This document shows, piece after piece, positions 26,584 through 33,711 of a stretch of 64,000 bases of DNA. Both the position numbers and the translations under genes were made by a program. Under the pieces are notes generated by a model. It saw only the letters and a list, made by a program, of their open reading frames with translations, made no database searches and was not told the origin of the DNA. Positions within the stretch are counted from its first letter, which is position 1, and every line of letters begins with the position of its first letter. The stretch lies in assembly GCF_001519075.1 (NCBI RefSeq), contig NZ_KQ954244.1:451934-515933 (forward strand), read 5' to 3'. The stretch comes from Novosphingobium fuchskuhlense (lineage in GTDB: Bacteria > Pseudomonadota > Alphaproteobacteria > Sphingomonadales > Sphingomonadaceae).

Positions 26584-27336
26584 ATGTCATTCGCAATCAA
26601 TCAGCAGCACTATGGCCAATTTCTCACGCTCGCGCATCAAACCGGTTGGCCAGCAGCCCGTAAGCCGGCTTCCTGGGCCAAGCGTGTGGGCGCTGAAACG
26701 CACTTGGTCGATCTGCTAAGCGATAAGCAGGTAGAGCGTAACTATCTGAAGGAAATTTGCGCAAATTCATCGGTATCTGATGAAGCATGCTTTTTGGCGA
26801 TCATGGCATGGGGTGGCATGAAATATGATCATGGACGAACCGCATGGGGCCTACGTGAAAAATGGTCGCCTATCATAGCCGATATACGCGAAGGCCGGTT
26901 AAGCCGTGTCCAAGCGTATGAATGCTTCCGCAAATTTAGAATTTCAAATCCTCGATGTGGCTTTGGACCAGCCTATTACACAAAGCTCATATTTTTTGCG
27001 TCTTCGGAGCATGATGGCTACATTATGGATCAGTGGACATCCGTTAGCGCCAATCTTCTGCTAAGCTATAATAGCCATCCAATAGTGGATTTGACCGCGG
27101 CCACCTCTCGAGGGCAAACTTCTCATTCAGTGTCCGATAGAAACGCTGAAGATGTTTACGAAACTTTTTGTAAGGGCATTGAATTTCTAGCATCCCAAGA
27201 CGACCTTCGACAAGGTCTTGGGATCACGTCAGCTGAAGAGGTGGAGATGCGGATGTTCTCATATGGCGGACGGCATCCCGCGGCATGGCGCCAGTACATA
27301 AAGCGACAGCCTCAACCCCCAAAACGATATTTGTAG
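26584..27336 (+). CDS. OGG-fold protein (8-oxoguanine glycosylase-like)
   Basis: 250 residues. The stretches GFGPAYYTKLIFFA and YIMDQWTSVSANLL are typical of the '8-oxoguanine DNA glycosylase OGG fold protein' group, small helix-hairpin-helix relatives seen in defence regions. ATG at 26584 has AGGA six bases upstream. It lies 58 bases after the protease gene and is the last gene of the operon; the recombinase gene beyond is convergent. Whether it excises bases or only binds DNA cannot be told from the sequence. Confidence 0.75.
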   Translation: MSFAINQQHYGQFLTLAHQTGWPAARKPASWAKRVGAETHLVDLLSDKQVERNYLKEICANSSVSDEACFLAIMAWGGMKYDHGRTAWGLREKWSPIIADIREGRLSRVQAYECFRKFRISNPRCGFGPAYYTKLIFFASSEHDGYIMDQWTSVSANLLLSYNSHPIVDLTAATSRGQTSHSVSDRNAEDVYETFCKGIEFLASQDDLRQGLGITSAEEVEMRMFSYGGRHPAAWRQYIKRQPQPPKRYL

Positions 27337-27378
27337 CTCCCCGCGATAAAATCAGAAATTCTCATTGGGAGGAAGGCC

Positions 27379-27945
27379 TCACCCAGCGTTCGCGGCGTTC
27401 CTGAGCTGCTCATCGCTCACGTGACAATACAAAGCGGTTGTTTGGATCGATGAGTGGCCCATGAGCTGCTGGATCGTGGCCATACCAATGCCAATCTCAT
27501 TTTTCCGCGTGGCGAATGTACGCCTGCCCGCATGGCTTGATGTGTCGATGCCTGCTGCGCGATAAATGCCTTTCAGGCGGGTACTCAGTGTCACGGTGCA
27601 CATGTGCTTGCCCGTGCGAGAACTGCGGATCAGCGCCGCGCCATCCGGCAAATTTGTTGAGTAACTCAAGAAGTGGGTGATGTGTTTGCGCAGCTCGTCA
27701 CCCAGGAACACACGCCGCGATCGATTGCCTTTGGTCTGATGCCGGGTGAGATGGACGACCTCGACAGCTCGGCCATCAAGCCCGCGCACATCACCGATCT
27801 TGAGTGTGGCAATTTCGCCTACGCGCATTCCGCCAAGGATGCTGAGTGCCAGTGCCAGTTTATCCCGTTGGCCGTGGCTGCTGGTTTCCGCAATGCGCAG
27901 GACACGCTTCGCTTCGTCCTTGCTTAACACCTTCGCCTTGGCCAT
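27379..27945 (-). CDS. Small tyrosine recombinase
   Basis: 188 residues, essentially a catalytic domain with a short N-terminal extension (MAKAKVLSKDEAKRVLRIAE). Active-site residues are visible: Arg in GGMRVGEI, His/Arg in SSHAGRRTF, His in MGHSSIQTT, and the nucleophile Tyr in TALYCH. The core-binding SAM-like domain of typical integrases is missing. The ATG at 27945 is chosen over a GTG at 27984. A truncated paralogue in the same orientation lies 10.6 kb to the left. It contains one island palindrome in its coding sequence (27657-27669). It may mobilise cassettes such as defence block 2. Confidence 0.88.
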   Translation of the reverse strand: MAKAKVLSKDEAKRVLRIAETSSHGQRDKLALALSILGGMRVGEIATLKIGDVRGLDGRAVEVVHLTRHQTKGNRSRRVFLGDELRKHITHFLSYSTNLPDGAALIRSSRTGKHMCTVTLSTRLKGIYRAAGIDTSSHAGRRTFATRKNEIGIGMATIQQLMGHSSIQTTALYCHVSDEQLRNAANAG

Positions 27946-27972
27946 CTGAACTCGCCTTTGATTAAGAAATAT

Positions 27973-27993
27973 TGTCATAAACACATATATTCA
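27973..27993 (-). promoter_or_regulatory. Shared upstream element, copy 1
   Basis: Plus-strand TGTCATAAACACATATATTC lies just upstream of the recombinase gene and matches 18 of 21 bases of the element at 30934-30954, also upstream of a leftward gene. It is a promoter or regulator site candidate. Confidence 0.4.
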
Positions 27994-28064
27994 CCATGCT
28001 CGGTGGCCAACCGGAATGAATGGTAGTGCTTTTCCATAATATTCAATGCGCTATCGGTTCGTGA

Positions 28065-28343
28065 TTAAGTTTTGTGTATTTCTTTATATATGGGATGTGT
28101 CCTGTGTATGGACTGTGTCGTGCTTTGTGTTCGTTGTGGTGTGTTCATAGAACTGTATAGGTGAGTGTTTGTTTTATGTATAACAAGGACGAGCTGCGGA
28201 AAGCTCCGCAACCCTGACCTCGATGCCTGCCGTGATGTGCCATGATGAAGACTGTGCGAGCGTCGTATGCCTAGCAATTCGACCTCTTCCATTGCCATGA
28301 TGTGAGCCAGTGCGTGTGCCGCTGAATGCCTTGAAGATTGAGC
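28065..28343. other. G/T-rich tract and hairpin in gene-free region
   Basis: The 398-base stretch 27946-28343 has no confident gene. From 28065 to about 28180 the plus strand is strongly G/T-rich and nearly C-free, with repeated TGTG. It is followed by a perfect hairpin TGCGGA-AAGC-TCCGCA (28195-28210). This strand asymmetry next to a probable HUH replication protein could mark a replication origin or an untranslated RNA. Confidence 0.35.
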
Positions 28344-29027
28344 CTAAGTTTGCCGTGATTGAATGAATTGCCTGAATGAGGACGGTGCGGATGCCATGCG
28401 CAGATTGCACTGCTTGGCCGCCTCTCGCTCCCGTTCTTCCATGCGCTTGCGGATGATAATCATATGGACCGGGATCAACGCCATGGCCTCTTCCAGCGTG
28501 TCCGCGTCAACACGGTTGGCAATGCGCTGTAACCGAGCCTCGGGATCGAAAGCCGCATAACGCGTCAAACCACTCAGGCCGTGGTCGCAATCCAGAACAT
28601 GTAGGTCATCGCGAAAACGCCAAATCTCTTTGGTCACATATGCGGCGATTGCTGGCTTGCTGTGGATTGGCGTGATCCAGTTTTTGCGAAGCTCGGCTGT
28701 TTGGGGGTTGAGGCCATTCCAAAGCACATTGAGGATCGCGGAAAACGTGACGGGATCGAAGGGTGACTGCGCCACGAAATGTACGTGAATGCACCTCTGG
28801 CTCTTCCCGAACTCCAAAAAGCACCGGCGGTTTATGCCGAACCCTTGGTCGGCCGCTTGCCCGAAGAAGATGCGATCCACCTTGTGCCAGAATGCGCTGA
28901 TAAGCTTGATGGCGATAGCGTGATCCATGCGGTCGCCATCCTTGAAGGCCAGCACTCCCGTCACGTCATATGGACCAGCCATGATCTCCGAGATGGATTT
29001 GGCCGCGATCTTTTGGCCCCAGTTCAT
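28344..29027 (-). CDS. Probable HUH replication initiator/relaxase
   Basis: 227 residues. RCIHVHFVA contains an HxH motif (His81, His83) in a strand, as in HUH endonucleases. AAYVTKE places a Tyr130-x-x-Lys133 pair where the nicking Tyr normally lies, about 47 residues on. Gp2/plasmid Rep proteins show the same order. ATG at 29027 is used; a GTG is four codons upstream. The C-terminus is a long Arg/Glu-rich helix. No partner helicase is nearby. It would nick a single-strand origin, perhaps the G/T-rich tract downstream or the inverted repeat upstream. Identification rests on motifs only. Confidence 0.5.
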   Translation of the reverse strand: MNWGQKIAAKSISEIMAGPYDVTGVLAFKDGDRMDHAIAIKLISAFWHKVDRIFFGQAADQGFGINRRCFLEFGKSQRCIHVHFVAQSPFDPVTFSAILNVLWNGLNPQTAELRKNWITPIHSKPAIAAYVTKEIWRFRDDLHVLDCDHGLSGLTRYAAFDPEARLQRIANRVDADTLEEAMALIPVHMIIIRKRMEEREREAAKQCNLRMASAPSSFRQFIQSRQT

Positions 29028-29089
29028 GACAGCGCCCACTCAAGTGCTGTTTGTCGATTGTTCCTTCTCCGTCCCTGCATCCTGCTTCC

Positions 29090-29152
29090 TTGATAAATAT
29101 GCAGGAAGAGACGCGCTGCCAGCCCATCCCATCCCACGCGTTTATTTATCAA
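29090..29152. promoter_or_regulatory. Inverted repeat between divergent genes
   Basis: TTGATAAATA (29090-29099) and TATTTATCAA (29143-29152) are perfect 10-base inverted repeats 43 bases apart, in the divergent region between the Rep-like gene and the gene at 29167. They could be binding sites for a repressor or the replication protein. Confidence 0.45.
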
Positions 29153-29166
29153 CGGGAGCAAAAAAC

Positions 29167-29466
29167 ATGGATAAAACGGTTTTGAATGAGGTGTTTGAAC
29201 TCCTCCGCACCATCAAGGCGGTGGACAGCGAAAGCGAGTTTAGTAGGGATTGGCTGGGGCGCGGCGAATGTTATCTGCGCACATTACGGTTCAAGAAGGC
29301 TAAGCCATCCGTGGCAACCATCGCCATCTGCGCCAGCAAGCTACAGCACTATGGCAACCAACTGGTCCACGATGGCAAGCATCATTGGATCGGGGAGCGT
29401 TTCCTGACGTTGAGCCAGGAGTGCCATGCGCAGATCAACCAGCAGAGCATGGCGAAGTGGCTCTAA
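29167..29466 (+). CDS. Small conserved-looking protein (possibly DUF6626)
   Basis: 99 residues. GGGAG lies eight bases before the ATG. The pattern 'FSRDWLGRGECYLRTLRFKK' with a later 'ASKLQHYGNQL' recalls DUF6626 proteins from alphaproteobacterial plasmids, but my recall is weak. It is soluble and helical, with no catalytic motif. It is divergent from the Rep-like gene across an inverted repeat. Confidence 0.55.
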   Translation: MDKTVLNEVFELLRTIKAVDSESEFSRDWLGRGECYLRTLRFKKAKPSVATIAICASKLQHYGNQLVHDGKHHWIGERFLTLSQECHAQINQQSMAKWL

Positions 29467-29807
29467 GGAATCAGCCCAAGGGTCCATTTTAACATATTAA
29501 AATCAGATATTTGAGGCCGCAACCGGAAAAACATATGCGCTCGTGAAAATCTGCGTGGCGATTTCTGGGCAATGCAAAATCTAGGCAGGGCCAATCTTAC
29601 AGGTCGTGGGTCCCCGCGTTTTTGCGAAAACGGGCTAGGTGCGAAAATCTGCAAAAACCCCGCAAGCCCGAACGATTTTTAGGGCCATGTAAGAACCGTT
29701 CGCGGCCGGCTCATGCGCTATGCGCGAAAAGCTGGATGCGCACCTATTTCAATTTTCGGCGTTCATGATGTAGCAATGTTGCCAAGAGCAACGACGAGGA
29801 GGGTGGC
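29467..29807. other. Gene-free region with short repeats
   Basis: Nothing coding is visible. GAAAATCTGC occurs twice (near 29545 and 29642), and CGTTTT-TGCG-AAAACG forms a short hairpin near 29617. The composition is locally AT-rich. It may be regulatory or origin-related. Confidence 0.35.
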
Positions 29808-30182
29808 ATGAAGGCAATTTGGGGCAAGGATTGTTCTGGTGACACCATCGCGCCCAATGCTTCCGCAGAGGTGAAAGCGCACATCAGCAGCATCGTGAAA
29901 AGAGTAAACAAGGCGTGCGGTGGAAATGCCTTCATCGCCCTTGAACGTAATGATGGCGCGTGGATTTTTGTCCCGATAATGGGAAATCAGGCCAACCGAA
30001 GCCTATGCTCCCTTTGGCCAGCTGGTGAAGCGTTGGACTATGATGTCCGCTCCGAAACGGAAGATAAGTCGAATCGGCGGAAGTTCGATAAAGATCAAGT
30101 TTTCACCCTCTTCACCGGGATTGATAAGCGTTATCAGCGCATTAAGGCCGCGTGTGCAAAAAAGCTGGGCTTCACAGCCTAA
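29808..30182 (+). CDS. Hypothetical protein, 124 aa
   Basis: Not recognised. GGAGGG sits six bases before the ATG, a strong ribosome site. It is a small soluble protein ending in a basic helix (KRYQRIKAACAKKLG). Its stop overlaps by four bases the stop of the convergent gene 30179-30367. It is probably an island or plasmid-type accessory gene. Confidence 0.6.
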   Translation: MKAIWGKDCSGDTIAPNASAEVKAHISSIVKRVNKACGGNAFIALERNDGAWIFVPIMGNQANRSLCSLWPAGEALDYDVRSETEDKSNRRKFDKDQVFTLFTGIDKRYQRIKAACAKKLGFTA

Positions 30183-30367
30183 CCGGACTTGCGCAGCTTT
30201 TTCCAGTGCGCCTCCTGCTCCCGCTTACGCTTCTGCGCATCCTTCTCGCGCTTGAAGGCAACTTTGGCCTGATCGACCTGACGCTTCTTGGCTGCAATGG
30301 CATATTGCGCCGGGCTCAAGGGCTTGATGGGCTTGAGGGTGGAAAATTCGTAAAATCTCATAGCCAT
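30179..30367 (-). CDS. Small basic helical protein, 62 aa
   Basis: MAMRFYEFSTLKPIKPLSPA followed by a Lys/Arg/Ala-rich helix. Small proteins with this start ('KPL.P.Q' then a basic helix) are common in phages and plasmids; their function is unknown. An island palindrome lies 19 bases upstream of its start. Confidence 0.55.
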   Translation of the reverse strand: MAMRFYEFSTLKPIKPLSPAQYAIAAKKRQVDQAKVAFKREKDAQKRKREQEAHWKKLRKSG

Positions 30368-30385
30368 ATTTAGCCGCCGAACATC

Positions 30386-30398
30386 TTGAGTTACTCAA
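30386..30398. promoter_or_regulatory. Island palindrome, copy 4
   Basis: TTGAG-TTA-CTCAA in the extended form CATCTTGAGNNNCTCAATAT. Read leftward, its TGA is the stop codon of the DUF3768 gene, and it precedes the 30179-30367 gene. Confidence 0.55.
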
Positions 30399-30712
30399 TA
30401 TTCCTCGGCCAGCATCACCGTCAGCACACGCGCGGTGACAGCCGGATCGCTGGGATCGGGCGAGCGCATGAGCAAATCGAGGTCGTAGTAGTCGAACTTC
30501 CAGAACACGAGCTTGCCCGCAAACTCGAAGCTGCCGAAGTCATGTTCGCCATGTGCATCGTTGCGTTCATTGAAATCGGCATAGCTGCACACCTGCTCGA
30601 AAATTTCGCCTACGTCGCCCAAGTCGGCAACGCCGGGCGTTATAACCACACGGCAGCCAGTCAGCTTCGTTCGAGCCGCATCATTGAGTGCGGCAATCTT
30701 TGCGGCAGTCAT
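30395..30712 (-). CDS. DUF3768 family protein
   Basis: 105 residues. The signature is clear: IAALNDAAR, VVITPGV, NDAHGEHDFGSF, VFWKFDYYD, SPDPSDPAVTARVLTVMLA. The family is frequent in alphaproteobacterial plasmids and integrative elements and its function is unknown. The ATG at 30712 overlaps the stop of the upstream small gene (ATGA), implying coupled translation. The stop codon is inside an island palindrome. Confidence 0.88.
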   Translation of the reverse strand: MTAAKIAALNDAARTKLTGCRVVITPGVADLGDVGEIFEQVCSYADFNERNDAHGEHDFGSFEFAGKLVFWKFDYYDLDLLMRSPDPSDPAVTARVLTVMLAEEY

Positions 30713-30855
30713 CAAGCGCGCCAGAACGCAAGCAAGTTGACGCGCCCGAACATTGCTTCGCCAATCTGGCGGGCTGCAATGTCGTTTTCTGCGCTGATGT
30801 ATGTGTAGGTGGTGTGGCTGGGGGAGGTGCGTACCCAGAGCCTGTAGTGTTGCAT
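30712..30855 (-). CDS. Short protein coupled to DUF3768
   Basis: 47 residues from the ATG at 30855 (AGGAG six bases upstream): MQHYRLWVRTSPSHTTYTYI... It continues with an 'A.ND.AARQIGEAMFG' helix, a small alpha/beta protein. It could start at 30903 instead. Its TGA overlaps the DUF3768 start. Function unknown. Confidence 0.55.
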   Translation of the reverse strand: MQHYRLWVRTSPSHTTYTYISAENDIAARQIGEAMFGRVNLLAFWRA

Positions 30856-30933
30856 GGCCTGCTCCTGCATCGTTGTTGATGCAGGCATCATATGGTCAGG
30901 CAACCCTGCGGCCTACCGGAAAGGCGGAATAAA

Positions 30934-30954
30934 TGTCATAAAAACAGATATTTA
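30934..30954 (-). promoter_or_regulatory. Shared upstream element, copy 2
   Basis: Plus-strand TGTCATAAAAACAGATATTT matches the element upstream of the small recombinase gene at 18 of 21 positions. It lies upstream of the leftward 30712-30855/DUF3768 pair. Confidence 0.4.
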
Positions 30955-30978
30955 ATCTTCGTTCTGAAGGAAAGCATC

Positions 30979-30991
30979 TTGAGCGACTCAA
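30979..30991. promoter_or_regulatory. Island palindrome, copy 5
   Basis: TTGAG-CGA-CTCAA in the form CATCTTGAGNNNCTCAATAT. Read leftward, its TGA is the stop codon of the integrase gene, the same arrangement as copy 4. Confidence 0.55.
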
Positions 30992-32382
30992 TATCCCCTA
31001 CGCTCCCGACGCTCGATTTCCTTTTCCTTTTCCTCACGTGCATTGGGACCTTCAGGACCTTTGAAACTGACAAGCCCATGGTTCGCGATGAGCGCATCGG
31101 CATCGTCAATAATCCCCCGGCGCACATAGTGCTTTTCCAAGCTCTGCCTGCCCGTGCCCATGTTGGTGCCGATGAGATCGTAGGCGATGGGATTGAAGCC
31201 AATGGCTGCAAATCTGCCCTCGGCGTAAACATGGCGGAAACTGTAGGCGCTGCGCCTATCCCCGCGCTTGTCCTTCAGCACGCCAGCTTCTTCGAGCATG
31301 ATGGGAAGGGTCTTGAAAAAGCCTGTAGCCTGCTTGCCCTTCTGGTCGCAAAACAGCCAATCGGTAGGATCAGTGTGACCGGTTAATGCGCAAAGCTCGG
31401 CATAGGTGGCGAAAACCGAGGGATTGCTGGTGACCGTGCGGGCGCCGGTCTTGGTTTGATCCGAGACCGAAATTTCAAGCACTATCGTCTCATACAAATC
31501 GGTTCTCGTGCTCATTATGTCGCCATGCTTGAGCAGCAGCACCTCTCCAGTGCGCATGCCGGTGCCTTCGATGAACTGGATGTAGAGCTGGAGTAGCTTA
31601 CGCTGATACAGGTGGCGGGAGTTGATGAACGCCCCGGGCAGCTTGTCATTGTCGCCCTCGCCCAGAACCCACCTGTCCATGTAGCTGTGCAGCTTCTTGA
31701 GTTCGCCAGCATCGAAGCTGGGGCGACGCTTGACGGCAATGCCTTTGCGCGAAAACGGATGGCTGATGATGGGCTGAAAACGAAACAATCTATGCGCGAT
31801 GCCGTAGGCGAACACCTCTTTCAGCGCACTCTGCTCCATGTCCAGGGTCTTTTTAGACGGCGTGATCTTGTGGTTGCCGTAGCGCCTGCGCTCGTTCTCG
31901 TCCTGATTGGACCAGTAGGCATTGCGCCACTTCCAGTAGCCTTCAACCACCGCCTGCGTCATGTCCTCCATCTTGTGCTTGCCAAAGTAGGGCAGCCAAT
32001 ACCGGCCGCTCTGCTTCACAAACCAAGCGACACGTTGGCTGACGCCCGTGCGCCCTTTGGCGCTCCAAGTGTCGTGAAGCTCTTGCTCACGCTTGGCCCA
32101 CCACAGCGCGTACACATCGGCAAAGGTGATGCTCTTGGCTGGTTCCTTGTTGCGCGCTCGGATCCTGAGATCATCATAGCGTTCCAGCGCAACCCGCTTG
32201 GCCTCGTCTAAATCAAGCTCGCCTGTGGTTTCCTGAACGTGGCTGAACTTCGTCCCGTTCAAATCGGTCATGCCGCGCACATGCAGGCGCATATGCCATA
32301 TGGGCCGCTTTGCACCCGCTCGATGGAACAGGATCACTTCACCGTCTTTGAGTTCGACCCTGTTGTTATACCGCTGCGCCAT
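30988..32382 (-). CDS. Phage-type tyrosine integrase
   Basis: 464 residues, a full-length integrase. An N-terminal arm-binding/linker part is followed by a core-binding domain (about 85-230) and the catalytic domain (about 245-440). The catalytic domain has Arg in EGTGMRTGEVL, YSFRHVYAE for the His-x-x-Arg region, and the nucleophile Tyr in LEKHYVRRG. The C-terminal tail is highly charged. It sits at the right edge of the island beside rpsI, the expected place for the enzyme that integrated it. The stop codon lies within an island palindrome. Confidence 0.93.
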   Translation of the reverse strand: MAQRYNNRVELKDGEVILFHRAGAKRPIWHMRLHVRGMTDLNGTKFSHVQETTGELDLDEAKRVALERYDDLRIRARNKEPAKSITFADVYALWWAKREQELHDTWSAKGRTGVSQRVAWFVKQSGRYWLPYFGKHKMEDMTQAVVEGYWKWRNAYWSNQDENERRRYGNHKITPSKKTLDMEQSALKEVFAYGIAHRLFRFQPIISHPFSRKGIAVKRRPSFDAGELKKLHSYMDRWVLGEGDNDKLPGAFINSRHLYQRKLLQLYIQFIEGTGMRTGEVLLLKHGDIMSTRTDLYETIVLEISVSDQTKTGARTVTSNPSVFATYAELCALTGHTDPTDWLFCDQKGKQATGFFKTLPIMLEEAGVLKDKRGDRRSAYSFRHVYAEGRFAAIGFNPIAYDLIGTNMGTGRQSLEKHYVRRGIIDDADALIANHGLVSFKGPEGPNAREEKEKEIERRERRGY

Positions 32383-32491
32383 GCCTGCTTACGCTCGCTC
32401 ACTATTCTTTGTACAAGAAGCGTACGCGGCGAGATGTGTTTCGTCTATTGAAAGAGTGCTTGTACCATTTTTGTACGTAGCCGAATATGAA

Positions 32492-32517
32492 AAAGCCCGG
32501 GAAAAATCCCGGGCTTT
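32492..32517 (-). terminator. Intrinsic terminator of rplM-rpsI
   Basis: Perfect 10-base arms AAAGCCCGGG and CCCGGGCTTT with a six-base loop; reading leftward the stem runs into TTTTT. It lies 36 bases beyond the rpsI stop and separates core from island. Confidence 0.9.
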
Positions 32518-32552
32518 CCAATAGTTTAAAGCAGATGCAAGAGGCGCGGAAA

Positions 32553-33086
32553 TTAACGCTTCGAGAACTGGAAGCTCTTGCGCGCCTTGGCCTTGCCGTA
32601 CTTCTTGCGTTCGACAACGCGCGGGTCGCGGGTGAGGAACCCGGCGGCCTTTACGGCGCTGCGCAGCGCGGGCTCGAACTTAGAGAGCGCCTGCGAGATG
32701 CCGTGCTTGACCGCACCGGCCTGACCCGAAAGCCCACCGCCCTTGACGGTAGCGATCACGTCGTACTGACCTGAACGATCAGCGACCTCAAATGGCTGGT
32801 TGATGACGAGACGCAGGGTCGGACGTGCGAAGTACACTTCCTGATCGCGGCCGTTGACGGTGATCTTGCCCGAACCAGGCTTGATCCACACGCGGGCAAC
32901 GGCGTCCTTGCGGCGGCCGGTGGCGTAGGAACGACCCTGCGCGTCGACTTCACGCTCGCGCAGCGGCGCGGCAGGGCCGGTCGGGGCACGGGGCGCTTCG
33001 GGCGAAGCCGAGACGGGGGCAGCGGGAGCAGCCGAGGTCAGATCCTTGAGATCCGCGAGGCTGGAGACGGTATCGGTTTCAGACAT
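32553..33086 (-). CDS. rpsI: 30S ribosomal protein S9
   Basis: 177 residues. The S9 domain begins near residue 50 ([14 protein letters not shown]) and ends with the hallmark C-terminal SKR that reaches the ribosomal P site. The first 50 residues are an Ala/Pro/Ser-rich extension, longer than in E. coli S9 and known in related alphaproteobacteria. It follows rplM with a three-base gap in the usual rplM-rpsI operon. The island begins just past its terminator. Confidence 0.98.
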   Translation of the reverse strand: MSETDTVSSLADLKDLTSAAPAAPVSASPEAPRAPTGPAAPLREREVDAQGRSYATGRRKDAVARVWIKPGSGKITVNGRDQEVYFARPTLRLVINQPFEVADRSGQYDVIATVKGGGLSGQAGAVKHGISQALSKFEPALRSAVKAAGFLTRDPRVVERKKYGKAKARKSFQFSKR

Positions 33087-33089
33087 GTC

Positions 33090-33569
33090 TTACGCACCCA
33101 CCTTGTTCTTGCGGTTCATCGAAGCGACGTCGAGCGGCTCGGGCTGGGTCCCGGCGTGGGGATGTTCAGCGCCGGCATAGAGATGCAGTGCACGCATCTG
33201 CGCACGGCCGAGCGGGCCGCGCGGGATCATGCGCTCGACCGCCTTTTCCAGCACGCGCTCGGGGAAGCGACCACCGAGGACCTTGTCCGCGGTGACTTCC
33301 TTGATGCCGCCGGCATAACCGGTGTGCTTGTAGTAGATCTTGTCCTTGAGCTTGTTGCCCGTCAGCTTCACCTTGTCGGCATTGATCACGACGACGTGAT
33401 CGCCGCAATCGACATGCGGGGTGTAGCTCGGCTTGTGCTTGCCGCGCAGGTGATTGGCGATGATCACCGCGAGACGACCGACAACGAGGCCATCGGCATC
33501 AATGAGATGCCACTTCTTCTCCACCTCGGCCGGCTTGATCGACCGGGTGACTTTCGTGAGCGCCTTCAT
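33090..33569 (-). CDS. rplM: 50S ribosomal protein L13
   Basis: 159 residues, an early-assembling 23S rRNA-binding protein. Typical segments: [45 protein letters not shown], and [17 protein letters not shown]. The C-terminus is extended by about 15 residues relative to short L13s. First gene of the leftward operon with rpsI; 140 bases upstream have no gene and probably hold the promoter. Confidence 0.98.
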   Translation of the reverse strand: MKALTKVTRSIKPAEVEKKWHLIDADGLVVGRLAVIIANHLRGKHKPSYTPHVDCGDHVVVINADKVKLTGNKLKDKIYYKHTGYAGGIKEVTADKVLGGRFPERVLEKAVERMIPRGPLGRAQMRALHLYAGAEHPHAGTQPEPLDVASMNRKNKVGA

Positions 33570-33711
33570 GGCTGAAACCCATCCTAGGATAGTGGTACGC
33601 CATGAACGAGCCGAAGCCCGACCGATGGCGAGGAAGCGCGCCTTTGTTGCAAACGGCGTGAAGAGTCAAGCAAACGGCGGGTTTTGAGAGAGGTAAAATA
33701 ATACCGCTCCC

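Noticed and set aside
1..32500. Insertion sequences in the island
   Set aside because: No DDE transposase or terminal inverted repeats were recognised; only tyrosine recombinases are seen.
169..32575. Weak similarity between 169-195 and the rpsI end (CGCTTCG then AACT) as an att pair
   Set aside because: Only a 7-base exact match with scattered others; too weak for an attachment core.
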